NCBI RefSeq assembly: GCF_003337715.1
Contig: NZ_QPIX01000005.1
Location: 1 to 64,000, forward strand
Length of the DNA stretch: 64,000 nucleotides
Reading direction: 5' to 3'
DNA from: Ciceribacter lividus
GTDB lineage: Bacteria; Pseudomonadota; Alphaproteobacteria; Rhizobiales; Rhizobiaceae
Position numbers and translations under genes: made by a program. The notes under the pieces are model-generated. The model worked only from the letters and a program-made list of their open reading frames with translations. It was not told the DNA's origin and did not search any database. This document shows positions 1 to 7,712 of the stretch, in pieces (within the stretch, counting starts at the first letter, position 1; each line of letters starts with the position of its first letter).

Positions 1-32
1 CTGGTCTTCCGGGGCGCGCCCCGGAAGACCAG
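1..32. repeat. 32-bp perfect palindrome
   Basis: Bases 1-16 are the exact reverse complement of bases 17-32, with an all-G/C centre that contains an AscI-type site. The left arm reaches the first base of the window and could extend further. It may be a natural hairpin or a fold-back artefact at a contig edge. Confidence 0.8.
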
Positions 33-509
33 CGGCCGCAGCACCTGGGGAAGATTCAAACGGCACTATTGGGGAGTATTGCTCCGGTACTGACAGAAGC
101 GTGGGAGATGGTCAAGAAGCATGTCCGCAAGGGTTCACGGCTGCACGCCGACGAGCACTTCAGCTACGACGACCTCGAGGGTCTGCAGGAGCTGCACCGG
201 GTCAACCACAGCCAGGAATACCAGACCGAGGGCGGGGTCAATACGAACCACGTCGAGAGCTTCTTCTCCCGTATCCAGCGGGCCTATGTCGGCATCCATC
301 ACCGTTTCTCGGTACGCTACTTCGACTGGTATGCGGCCGAGATCGCCTGGCGCGAGGACAACCGCCGGGTCGATAATGGCCTGCAGCTCTGGGGCATGCT
401 CTACAAGGCGCTGTCGCGGCCGACATCGCGGAACCTGTGCGGTTACTGGCAAGGCAACCATCCGCCCGATCTCGTATGGGAAGATGGTGTTAGTCCCGAG
501 ACGGCCTAG
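3..509 (+). CDS. IS1595 family transposase, C-terminal part (cut by window edge)
   Basis: The reading frame is open from the window edge to a TAG at 507-509, so the gene begins upstream. The recognisable part starts near 69 and has the DDE core of ISXO2-like transposases: a segment with HADE (second catalytic position), then RVNHSQ, then NHVESFFSRIQRA, and later AWREDNRR and GYW near the end. This family moves DNA by a DDE nuclease reaction. The copy looks intact at its C-terminus. The frame upstream of about base 60 runs through a 32-bp palindrome and does not resemble the family, so the 5' part may be disrupted. Confidence 0.8.
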   Translation, partial: GLPGRAPEDQRPQHLGKIQTALLGSIAPVLTEAWEMVKKHVRKGSRLHADEHFSYDDLEGLQELHRVNHSQEYQTEGGVNTNHVESFFSRIQRAYVGIHHRFSVRYFDWYAAEIAWREDNRRVDNGLQLWGMLYKALSRPTSRNLCGYWQGNHPPDLVWEDGVSPETA

Positions 510-540
510 ATCGCCGGGTTCCTACTGATTAGACACCCGA

Positions 541-999
541 TTATGCCTGATTAATCTCCCAGAGATGTCGATGTCCATCGACCTTTCCGGCTCGCCGCAC
601 GCGGTTTGCCTTGGCAAGCTGGTCAAGCACCTGCGAGACCTTGTTTCCGATCTGGCCCAGCCGAGCATCATCGGACGGAAGACCGACCTCCTTGGCCAGT
701 GCCACCGCGCAGTCGGATGTCGTGATGGGCCTTCCGGCCTCGCGCAGCGTTCTCAGAACGAAACTGCGCCGATCAATGCCATTGAAGACCTCGGCAAGGG
801 TACCGTTGGGATTGGCTTTCCTCCGAGCACGACGGTTGCGTGGTGCTGATGCAGCGTAATCCGGCTCGTAAATCGCGATGACAGCATCAAGGGCGGCCTG
901 CTGCCGTTCCATTTCCGCAATCTCTTTCCGGATCGCCTCGATGCGTTCACCGATCTCGGCGCGCTTCGTCTTCAGTTCGTCCGCAATTCCCATGAACAT
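541..999 (-). CDS. Hypothetical coiled-coil / winged-helix-like protein
   Basis: A 152-residue protein of unknown function. Residues 5-45 are charged and strongly helical (KTKRAEIGERIEAIRKEI), typical of a coiled coil. A basic linker follows (RNRRARRKAN). Residues 75-150 look like a small winged-helix fold (RRSFVLRTLREAG, then a DARLGQIGNKVSQVL helix and a KVDGHRHLWEI wing), suggesting a DNA-binding or adaptor protein. ATG codons at 999 and 993 are both possible; AGGAG lies about nine bases before the second. Its TAA stop (541-543) falls inside the presumed target site of the adjacent insertion sequence, so the element probably inserted at the 3' end without changing the protein. Confidence 0.55.
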   Translation of the reverse strand: MFMGIADELKTKRAEIGERIEAIRKEIAEMERQQAALDAVIAIYEPDYAASAPRNRRARRKANPNGTLAEVFNGIDRRSFVLRTLREAGRPITTSDCAVALAKEVGLPSDDARLGQIGNKVSQVLDQLAKANRVRRAGKVDGHRHLWEINQA

Positions 1000-1156
1000 C
1001 AGCTCCTAACACGAGGCGAAGAAGCTACATATTCAGCCGACAGGAGTCTGGTGGCAGTTGCTACCTAATTCCGCGAACTCTTCGACCCGCGGAACATCCC
1101 GAGGCGCAGACGCTAGACGAAGGGATGGGACCTCTGCTTTCGAAAGGATCGCGCAA

Positions 1157-3304
1157 TCATGCGTCCCATGTCCGTTCGCCAGGATATGGGACGCCTTCCG
1201 GCCAACCGTCGCCCGGCACGGCTACGCCTCGCTTGAACCGCGTCTTCCAGGTCTCCGATGGCACACCATCATCCGGCACATCCCGCCCCGCATTCAGATT
1301 AATCTTGGGCGGTGATGCACCGATCGAGCCGCGCGGAAGAGGCGAAGCCATCAGGGTTTTCCGATCGAATGTGACCCCGGTAAGTGCCGTGTAGATCGCC
1401 TGCCCGATAGATCGTGCGAGCCGGGGAGGGAATGCGTTGGCGATTTGCCGGATCTGCTGGCTCCGGTCTCCGGAGAATGCCCACTCGTCCGGAAAGTTCT
1501 GAAGGCGTTGAAGCATCTGGATCGTGAGACGTGGGAGGTAGTCGATGCCTGTGACATCGGCGGGGGTCGGCGGGCCGTCGACCAGCTTCCTGACATCGAA
1601 GCCGGCTGCCGCCCAGGCCTTGGCGGTGTTGTCTTGAGCACCGTTGGCGATCCCGGCAATGGTTGGTGTGTATCGCTGGCCATATCTCGCGATCCAGTGG
1701 TCCGCCCACTCGTCGAAACGCTTCTGTTCCACCGAGTACCCATCTCCGGTTTCGCCGTTGCGAGGTCGCGCCTCCGGAGGAGTTCGATGCACCATCAGCA
1801 GGTCCTCCAATATATTGACGGTGCTCGCGTCAACGGCTCGGGGCATGTTGAAGCGATGCAGCAGCCCGTCCGCGAAGCCGATGATGACGATGCGCGTCCG
1901 AGCCTGGCCAATGCCGAAGTCCTTGCCCTCCAGTTTTTGGATCGTGACTTCGTAGCCTAGATCGCGGAACGCGGCGAGGGCCCGGGCCCGGTGGTCCGAA
2001 TGCCTGTCGAACATGAATCCCGGAACATTCTCGAAGAAGAAGGCCTTGGGTCTCGCCTCTCGCACAACCCGCACGGCTTCGTTCAGCAGGTCGCGATCGT
2101 CCATTTTCCCCAGTCCGTCACCACCCTGGGAATACGGCTGACATGGAATCCCTCCCGCCACCAGATCGACACCACGATAGCGGACGAACGATTCATTTCT
2201 GACGTCCTTCCTTATAACCTTCCAACGGTACCAGTTCCGTCGAAGCGTGGCTGCCGCGTCGTCGTCGTTCTCGTAGAGCGCGACAGGGTCGAATCCTGCG
2301 GCATGGAGGCCGATGGATTGGCCGCCAGCACCAGCGCAGATCTCCACGCAGTTCAGACGGAAAGGAGGTTGGGCAACCGGATCCTTCCACAGGCTTCCGA
2401 TCTGCTTCGTGTCGGGAGACAGGAACACCAGCCCCTCCCAGATGTCGAATCCGATGGTGTGGGATTCGTCTGTCTGGAAATCGAAGCCCATCGGTTCTCC
2501 AAACCGTCCGGCCGCAAAGGATTTCAGCGACAGGTGCGCCTTGGCAAGGCCGGGACCGAGTTCATCGCCCCGGGCGAGGGCGGACCGCCATTCGTGCCCT
2601 GGAAGGTGCTGGCGCCCATAGACCTGTTCGAATTCATCGAATGCTGCGGCAGCCTCGGATCGAATCCTTGCATGGCTGGCCTTGTAGCCGGCACTTTCTA
2701 TGTCGACTACGTACTCGTAGGCTCCCCAGCCTTCGGGTACCAGCAGGTGCTCCTCGAAGAATTCGTGGATCATGTCGAGCAGTCCGTCCACGCGCCGTTC
2801 CAGGGTCCTTGCGGTCAGCCGAGCGGTTTGAGCTGCTCTGTCTTCGAGAGCGGACAGCCGATCATCCCTGCGGTTCTCGTCGTATGACCGGGACATGCGG
2901 CGGAGATCGGTCTTGAGAGCGTCGACATCATCGGCGTCCAGTCGCAGCCCGGCATCAATTCGGGTGAAGGCCTCAATGCGGGTGGCTGCATCGGCGTGCG
3001 CGATCGCCATGAGCGCGGAAGGCGGCAGGTATACCTTGGCTATGGTTTCCTCCCGCCCGCGGAAAATCTCCCCGAAGCGCAGCAGCGTATTGGCCTCGGC
3101 CCGGTCTATGGCGCACTCCGTGCTCAGGAATTCCCGCAGGTCGATTTCCGGGGCGACGTGTGCGAGTTCCTCGATGAGTTTGCCAAGTTTGAAGAATCGT
3201 CCCCCGATTTCGGCATGGACCTTCAGGATTTCCCGTTTTGCCTGGCCCATGGCCTTCGCCTGGGTATCATCGAGCACCGGCTTGTTTTTGCCTTTCCGCG
3301 CCAT
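1157..3304 (-). CDS. DNA (cytosine-5-)-methyltransferase with N-terminal extension
   Basis: A 715-residue C5-cytosine methyltransferase that transfers a methyl group from S-adenosylmethionine to cytosine in DNA. The catalytic half carries the family motifs in order: motif I CAGAGGQSIG (about residue 320), motif IV with the nucleophile in GGIPCQPYS (about 387), motif VI FFENVPGF (about 426), motif VIII QARTRIVIIGF (about 468), and a C-terminal QIRQIANAFPP segment (motifs IX-X). The first 320 residues are extra. Residues 25-85 look like a DUF3102/KfrA-type helical DNA-binding unit (VHAEIGGRFFKLGKLIEEL), followed by long charged helices. No partner restriction gene is adjacent, so it is either solitary or serves a system in the same island. 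The recognition sequence cannot be read from the protein. Confidence 0.88.
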   Translation of the reverse strand: MARKGKNKPVLDDTQAKAMGQAKREILKVHAEIGGRFFKLGKLIEELAHVAPEIDLREFLSTECAIDRAEANTLLRFGEIFRGREETIAKVYLPPSALMAIAHADAATRIEAFTRIDAGLRLDADDVDALKTDLRRMSRSYDENRRDDRLSALEDRAAQTARLTARTLERRVDGLLDMIHEFFEEHLLVPEGWGAYEYVVDIESAGYKASHARIRSEAAAAFDEFEQVYGRQHLPGHEWRSALARGDELGPGLAKAHLSLKSFAAGRFGEPMGFDFQTDESHTIGFDIWEGLVFLSPDTKQIGSLWKDPVAQPPFRLNCVEICAGAGGQSIGLHAAGFDPVALYENDDDAAATLRRNWYRWKVIRKDVRNESFVRYRGVDLVAGGIPCQPYSQGGDGLGKMDDRDLLNEAVRVVREARPKAFFFENVPGFMFDRHSDHRARALAAFRDLGYEVTIQKLEGKDFGIGQARTRIVIIGFADGLLHRFNMPRAVDASTVNILEDLLMVHRTPPEARPRNGETGDGYSVEQKRFDEWADHWIARYGQRYTPTIAGIANGAQDNTAKAWAAAGFDVRKLVDGPPTPADVTGIDYLPRLTIQMLQRLQNFPDEWAFSGDRSQQIRQIANAFPPRLARSIGQAIYTALTGVTFDRKTLMASPLPRGSIGASPPKINLNAGRDVPDDGVPSETWKTRFKRGVAVPGDGWPEGVPYPGERTWDA

Positions 3305-3615
3305 CGCTGGCCCTCCGTTTCTGTTCGTCGTACAGCGGCGGAATTGCTGTCCCGGAAAGGGATTGATTAAAACTCTAGCTATCCTGTTCGGAACTAGCCG
3401 GTCATGCCGACGGGAAGGTGTCAGGTGCGTTCGGCAGCTTGGGTGGATCCAATGTGCTCAAGCGGCTCTGGCGCTGATGGCAATCGTTACCCAATTTCGG
3501 ACAACCCTTCGTGGACGTTGCAGCGGCGTCCTTCAGGCAAGCGGCAACATGGGTTAGTATGTAGACCAAAGCTAGTAGTATCCCCTGCGGCAGACTGTCG
3601 AAATCGGAGATTGGC
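3305..3615. other. Intergenic stretch upstream of the methyltransferase
   Basis: About 310 bases between the methyltransferase start and a small plus-strand ORF. It must hold the methyltransferase promoter. I see no convincing gene, repeat or RNA. Confidence 0.4.
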
Positions 3616-3807
3616 ATGCCAAACCATGGAAAGAAGGATGGGGACGAAGCCGGCGACGCTGGCTCGATCGCGGCCGACAACGAAACCCTTGGCGATGCGC
3701 TGTCAAAGGTTGGATTCGTGCCAGCCAAGGTCGGTAGGAGGACGGTGTCCCAGGGGAAACGCAGAGAAAACCTGAAGAGGTGGAATGCCAAGGACCCGGA
3801 CAAGTAG
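3616..3807 (+). CDS. Small hydrophilic hypothetical protein
   Basis: A 63-residue ORF with a GGAG about seven bases before its ATG. The product is acidic at the N-terminus and basic at the C-terminus (VGRRTVSQGKRRENLKRW), with no recognisable domain. Its TAG stop lies in the left arm of a short hairpin whose right arm holds the stop of the convergent PIN-domain gene. That favours a real gene, but the evidence is thin. Confidence 0.4.
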   Translation: MPNHGKKDGDEAGDAGSIAADNETLGDALSKVGFVPAKVGRRTVSQGKRRENLKRWNAKDPDK

Positions 3808-3822
3808 CGCCTAGGGGCGCTA
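3805..3822. terminator. Short hairpin containing both convergent stop codons
   Basis: Seven-base arms (3805-3811 and 3816-3822) with a four-base loop. The plus-strand ORF ends at the first TAG and the minus-strand PIN gene ends at the second. There is no T-tract, so termination activity is only a guess. Confidence 0.3.
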
Positions 3823-4434
3823 TTGCGAATCGTTTCCGGGTTCGGACGAACTGCGGTGGCTGGGCCTGTGAAGCTTGGGCAGAGCTTTCTCGTGCGGGTC
3901 GGGCTCGCTTGGATCGAAATAGGGAAGCGGCACCTCGAAGCCGGGATCCACAAACCATCGCGCCTCCATCGGATGGTACACGCCGGGCAGGGGGAAATGC
4001 TCGTTGATCTCGAGAAAATCGTCGACGTTGCCGGTGAGGATCGGCATACGATGAGCGATGGCGACGGCGGAGATCATCAAATCGTGTCCGAGCCTGTTGC
4101 TCTTCTGGCCGCGCTGCACGGTCCACATGTGCCGCAAGCTGGGAACAGACGTCATCCCGGCGTAGACCATAGCCACCTGCGATGTCATTTCCGGAAAAGG
4201 AAACGCCATTGACATGAGGTCATCGACCCAATTGGCGATGAGAAGCGCTCTCTGTGGATCGTCCTTTGTCCGGAGGTGGGCTCCGCGCAATAGTTCTGCT
4301 ATGACGGGATAGCAGAGGGCCAGGCGATCTATGCCGACACGCAAGAGCCATGGGCGCAGTCCAGGAGGCGGCTTCACGCGGCCCATTAGGCTGACGATGT
4401 CCGTATCTACCAAAAGAATAGGGTCTATCCGCAC
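3820..4434 (-). CDS. PIN-domain toxin (VapC-like ribonuclease)
   Basis: A 204-residue PIN-domain protein. Members of this family are Mg-dependent ribonucleases that often act as toxins by cutting tRNA or rRNA. The acidic centre is visible: Asp in LVDTDIVSL near residue 10, Glu in PVIAELLRG near 47, Asp in RLGHDLMISAVAIAH near 116, and a final acidic pair in TGNVDDF. The C-terminal 50 residues (proline- and histidine-rich) exceed the usual VapC length of 130-150. The start is a GTG with AGGATG upstream. The likely antitoxin is encoded divergently at 4548-4751 rather than in front on the same strand. Confidence 0.75.
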   Translation of the reverse strand: MRIDPILLVDTDIVSLMGRVKPPPGLRPWLLRVGIDRLALCYPVIAELLRGAHLRTKDDPQRALLIANWVDDLMSMAFPFPEMTSQVAMVYAGMTSVPSLRHMWTVQRGQKSNRLGHDLMISAVAIAHRMPILTGNVDDFLEINEHFPLPGVYHPMEARWFVDPGFEVPLPYFDPSEPDPHEKALPKLHRPSHRSSSEPGNDSQ

Positions 4435-4547
4435 GGTAACATCATCCTGTGGTTAGAAACTGCCGTCCTGAAAAAAACTCCGGGGTGAGATCGAATTCCT
4501 TCGCTATACTGCGCAGGCTGGCATGATGTCGTCCGAGAGAGGCCGAG

Positions 4548-4751
4548 ATGACGCATAACTTCGATTGGCAGAGACACGAGGCAGAGGCCCGCATCCAGGA
4601 GGTGCTGGACGCAGCTAAAACACGCGGCACTCAGAGAGTGGTCGACACCGACGGCAGATTTGACGTGACGTTCGTACCTGGAGAAAAGACACTGGAAGAA
4701 CTGTTCTCCCGTCCCGGTCCTCTCCCCGACGATGACGATCCCAATCCCTGA
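4548..4751 (+). CDS. Phd/YefM-like antitoxin, divergent to the PIN toxin
   Basis: A 67-residue acidic protein. The segment IQEVLDAAKTRGTQRVVDTDGRFDVTF follows the Phd/YefM pattern: a helix with Leu-Ala spacing, a Gly-Thr-Gln turn, then a hairpin of two strands. It is followed by an acidic, proline-rich tail (GPLPDDDDPNP) that would be disordered, as toxin-wrapping tails usually are. A purine-rich GAGAGAGGCCGAG precedes the ATG. The 113-base gap to the toxin start probably holds both promoters. The assignment rests on pattern and position only. Confidence 0.5.
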   Translation: MTHNFDWQRHEAEARIQEVLDAAKTRGTQRVVDTDGRFDVTFVPGEKTLEELFSRPGPLPDDDDPNP

Positions 4752-4993
4752 TCGAGATTTCTGCAACTACGGTGACGGACCGTAACCGGCGACGGCAAAA
4801 CCAACAAGAGAGCGAGTGTCGATTTTCGATTGCGTCGGCCCACCGCACTGCTGGACATGACTGAATCGTGAGCACCACCAGTCATGGAATCCGTAAAAGC
4901 CTCCATTTCTTGCAGCAGAGAGGCGCTGGCGATCTCCCATTCATGAACCCGGTCTCACCGCGGCGACGAATTCTGGTTGACGTCCGAAATAAT

Positions 4994-5008
4994 GTTCACT
5001 AAACGTTC
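4994..5008 (+). promoter_or_regulatory. LexA (SOS) box, alphaproteobacterial type
   Basis: GTTC at 4994-4997, exactly seven bases, then GTTC at 5005-5008. This matches the direct-repeat LexA operator GTTC-N7-GTTC known from alphaproteobacteria. It lies about 107 bases before the start of the TnsA-like gene, where it could repress the two-gene operon until DNA damage. Confidence 0.6.
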
Positions 5009-5018
5009 TCATTATGAG
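5008..5018. promoter_or_regulatory. 11-bp palindrome next to the SOS box
   Basis: CTCATTATGAG is an exact palindrome around one base and starts at the last base of the LexA-type box. It is flanked by ACGTT-type half sites, so a second regulator or a core promoter is possible. Confidence 0.3.
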
Positions 5019-5115
5019 CAAGACGTTTACGCCCACCTTCCGAATACGCTGACTGATTGGATTTCCGGGACCGTTCCCGGCGCCGCCCAGATTGCTATTC
5101 GTTGGAGAGGCCGTC

Positions 5116-5742
5116 ATGACGACTGGAACCGCTCATTCTGCAGACGATGAAGTCTGCATTTCTCCGCACTATCGTCCCCGTTTTCCTCATTCGACGCTCA
5201 AGTGCGTTGGTCGTCCTCTGTATCGTTCGCAGCAGGCACGCGATTACGCCTGCTTGCTGGACCTGGATCCTAAGGTGTCCGCTTGGCGCTGCATGCCGCA
5301 GCCTATCGTCAACGACTCCGGGGCGCGGAATCCCCGACACCACTATGTCGATTTCGCTGTCGAAACTGAGAGCGAAGCACTGCTCGTGGATGTCCGCTCC
5401 CCAGATGCCGGCATCGTCAGTTGGATTGCCAGGTTAGCCGAGAAGCAGGGCTATCGATATCAGGTGGTGTCCCTCTCCGAGTTCGGGGGAGGGCCTCGGC
5501 TCCAGAATGCCAGGGATCTCATCCGCTACGCTGGCTATGGTGCACCTCTTGGTGATCGCATCCGAATTCTCGCGGTCTTGGAGGAAATGGGGACGTTGAC
5601 GCTTGCGGAATGCCTTTCGGTCGTTCGCGAAAGCAAGCCAATGCCGACAATCGCGATGATGATTCTCATGGGGATCCTCGAAGTCGACCTCGATGAAGCT
5701 CTGCTCGGACCGGAAACGGTCGTCAGGCGCGCGGCGAAGTAG
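5116..5742 (+). CDS. TnsA-endonuclease-like protein with degenerate active site
   Basis: A 208-residue protein. GGAGAGG lies six bases before the ATG at 5116, so I prefer it to an upstream TTG at 5092. Residues 25-100 resemble the N-terminal nuclease domain of TnsA: a YRSQQARDYACLLDLDPKV helix, a QPI strand, then a VDF and an LLVDVR strand where TnsA has the catalytic PDF and (I/L)EVK. The Asp of VDF is kept, but the Glu of the first helix is missing and Lys is replaced by Arg, so cleavage activity is doubtful. The C-terminal half is helical and may be a winged helix (LGDRIRILAVLEEMGTLTLAECLSVV). It sits ten bases before the AAA-protease gene, as one operon. No transposase or TnsC is present. 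Confidence 0.6.
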   Translation: MTTGTAHSADDEVCISPHYRPRFPHSTLKCVGRPLYRSQQARDYACLLDLDPKVSAWRCMPQPIVNDSGARNPRHHYVDFAVETESEALLVDVRSPDAGIVSWIARLAEKQGYRYQVVSLSEFGGGPRLQNARDLIRYAGYGAPLGDRIRILAVLEEMGTLTLAECLSVVRESKPMPTIAMMILMGILEVDLDEALLGPETVVRRAAK

Positions 5743-5752
5743 GAGGGGAGCC

Positions 5753-7630
5753 ATGCAGAAGAAAACTGTAGAGCGGGAAGCCTCGCTCGAAGTGACAACC
5801 TATGCCGTGGCCATCAGGAATGCCCTGAGACGGTGCGGATTCTACCTGCGGGCACAGCGGATTGACCGAGCCATTGGCCTGATGCTGCCACCAGACGCGG
5901 ACGTGGAAACCTACCGGCAGGCGGCCAAGGCAGTTTTGCGGCAGTCACATGAGTTGATCCACTACACCGTAACGACCATCGAACTGGGGCGAAAAGGTGA
6001 GACATACTCCGAGGATGCCAGAAAGGTCCTGGCCCAGAATTTGGCTGTCGTCGTACTGATCGAGAAGGGAGCCAAGCTGCCGCCCGAGGTCGCAATCGCT
6101 CTGGACCGCATTCTCGACGTGGGATCCGTCAAGCCGATCCATCTGATGTCCGCTACGAAGAGTGCATGGCAGATCGATATCGCCAATGATGTTGCAAAGC
6201 AGCTCTGCGAATATCCTCCGAATCTGCTGTTCCAGGCATTGCGGAAAGGGCGGCCGATCGAAATCGTCCTGACGAGGCTTACGGACGCGTCGAAGGTTCC
6301 ACAGGTTCCTGCATGGGAACCGCGCGTGGAGGAGCTCGAAGGTTACGGGGAGGCCCGCGAATGGGCGTTGAGCTTGGCCGTAGATCTCGACGAGTGGAGG
6401 GCAGGCAAGCTCGCCTGGCGCGACGTTGACGCCGGACTTCTCATCAGCGGTCCTCCAGGTACAGGAAAGACATTGTTCGCGTCGGCCGTGGCGCGCTCGT
6501 GCAGGGCGAGTTTTTTCGGCACGTCGAGTGCGCGATGGCAGTCCAAGGGCCACTTGGGCGACATGCTCGGCGCCATGCACAAGAGTTTCCGCGAAGCTGC
6601 CGACAATGCTCCTGCAGTGCTGTTTCTGGACGAAATCGACAGCATTGGCGATCGCCGGACATTCAGAGGCGACAACGCCAACTACAGTATGCAGGTCGTG
6701 AATGCACTGCTGGAACTTCTCGATGGATCCGGTGGACGCGAAGGAGTCGTCGTCATCGCCGCGTCCAATTTTCCGAACAACATCGACGCAGCACTGTTAA
6801 GGCCCGGTCGGCTTGATCGTCACATCGCCATTGGTCTGCCCGACCATGCGGCACGGGCACAGATGCTCTCCATGCATCTCGAAAAAGTGCTTCCGCCGGA
6901 AGACCTGCAGGAGGTAGCCCGAGCAACAAGTGGCTATACCGGAGCCACCATCGCGCAGGTCGCGAAGGATGCTCGCCGGATCGCACGCAGACAGGGTAGG
7001 GAGCTCAGCGTGCAGGATCTACTGGCGCTTGTACCGCCCGTCGCTGTTCTCGGAATCGACGAGCGTTGGGCAGCATGCGCGCATGAGGCCGGACATGCCC
7101 TGGTCGGTCTCGAACTCGCTGTAGCCGAGATCGAAATGATTGTCGTCGCGAAAGAGATGGGTCATCGCCATGGTAGGATTGGGTACGTTCAATGGCGGAG
7201 GCAGACAACACGTCGCCGAAGCCGTCAATCCTATCTCGACGAGATCGCGATGATGCTCGGAGGTACGGCTGCCGAAAAGGTCGTTCTCGGGGATGTTCTC
7301 GAGGGCTCAGGCGGTGTCGATGGGTCAGACCTTCAGCGGGCTTCGGACCTTGCCACTCTCATGCTTGCCAGCCTGGGCCTCGGGTCGCTCCTTTACTGCG
7401 ATGTATCGACGTCAAAGGACCTCGACGAGCTTCGAAGGCAGAATCCTGTGCTCCGGCGGCAGGTCGAACGGCTTCTCGCGAAGCAGCTTGAACGAGCTGA
7501 GGAGATTATTCAGGCCCGCATGAAAGATGTGAAGACACTCGCCGGACTTCTCATGGACCGTGATTTCGTTCCTGGCCGCGAAGTCTTCAGGCTGGTCAAC
7601 GGATCGTCCGGGGATCAGACGGCTTCCTGA
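5753..7630 (+). CDS. FtsH-like AAA+ ATPase / zinc metalloprotease lacking membrane helices
   Basis: A 625-residue AAA+ protease of the FtsH/M41 type. AGGAGGGGAG stands just before the ATG. Residues 1-200 are a family-specific helical region with no transmembrane segment, unlike cellular FtsH. The AAA module has Walker A GPPGTGKT (about 233), Walker B VLFLDEIDS (about 290) and an arginine-finger region RPGRLDR (about 350). The peptidase has the zinc motif HEAGH (about 444) and a third-ligand segment EGSGGVDGSDLQRAS (about 520). It should unfold and degrade proteins using ATP. Operon context with a TnsA-like protein under an SOS box suggests a DNA-damage-triggered role, such as clearing a repressor or a phage protein; that part is inference. 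Confidence 0.82.
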   Translation: MQKKTVEREASLEVTTYAVAIRNALRRCGFYLRAQRIDRAIGLMLPPDADVETYRQAAKAVLRQSHELIHYTVTTIELGRKGETYSEDARKVLAQNLAVVVLIEKGAKLPPEVAIALDRILDVGSVKPIHLMSATKSAWQIDIANDVAKQLCEYPPNLLFQALRKGRPIEIVLTRLTDASKVPQVPAWEPRVEELEGYGEAREWALSLAVDLDEWRAGKLAWRDVDAGLLISGPPGTGKTLFASAVARSCRASFFGTSSARWQSKGHLGDMLGAMHKSFREAADNAPAVLFLDEIDSIGDRRTFRGDNANYSMQVVNALLELLDGSGGREGVVVIAASNFPNNIDAALLRPGRLDRHIAIGLPDHAARAQMLSMHLEKVLPPEDLQEVARATSGYTGATIAQVAKDARRIARRQGRELSVQDLLALVPPVAVLGIDERWAACAHEAGHALVGLELAVAEIEMIVVAKEMGHRHGRIGYVQWRRQTTRRRSRQSYLDEIAMMLGGTAAEKVVLGDVLEGSGGVDGSDLQRASDLATLMLASLGLGSLLYCDVSTSKDLDELRRQNPVLRRQVERLLAKQLERAEEIIQARMKDVKTLAGLLMDRDFVPGREVFRLVNGSSGDQTAS

Positions 7631-7644
7631 CAAGTGACGACATG

Positions 7645-7668
7645 GGACGGCGCCTTTCGGTGCCGTCC
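7645..7668. terminator. Hairpin between convergent genes
   Basis: Ten-base arms (GGACGGCGCC and GGTGCCGTCC, one G-T pair) around TTTC, in the 82-base gap between the AAA-protease and the SH3 protein gene. It lacks a clear T-run but is placed to stop transcription from both sides. Confidence 0.4.
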
Positions 7669-7712
7669 GATCCTATGGTTCTCGGAGCGAAGCTCTAACG
7701 CAGACAGTCGGC

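Larger units (their letters stand above)
1..538 (+). mobile_element. 3' part of an IS1595-type (ISXO2-like) insertion sequence
   Basis: The transposase C-terminus fills most of this stretch. About 30 bases beyond its stop the sequence ends in ACCC (516-538). Read inward on the minus strand it begins GGGTGTCTAATC, the form expected of an IS1595-group terminal inverted repeat. The next eight bases, 539-546 (gattatgc), would be one copy of the target duplication. The left end lies outside the window, so neither the repeat nor the duplication can be confirmed. Confidence 0.6.
4752..5115. other. Intergenic region with SOS box and palindrome
   Basis: About 360 bases without a credible gene. The right part (4994-5018) holds a LexA-type box and an 11-bp palindrome, listed separately. 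The left part shows nothing I can name. Confidence 0.5.

Noticed and set aside
5116..7630. A Tn7-like transposon core
   Set aside because: Only a degenerate TnsA-like protein is present; TnsB, TnsC and transposon ends are missing, and the partner is a protease-type AAA protein.
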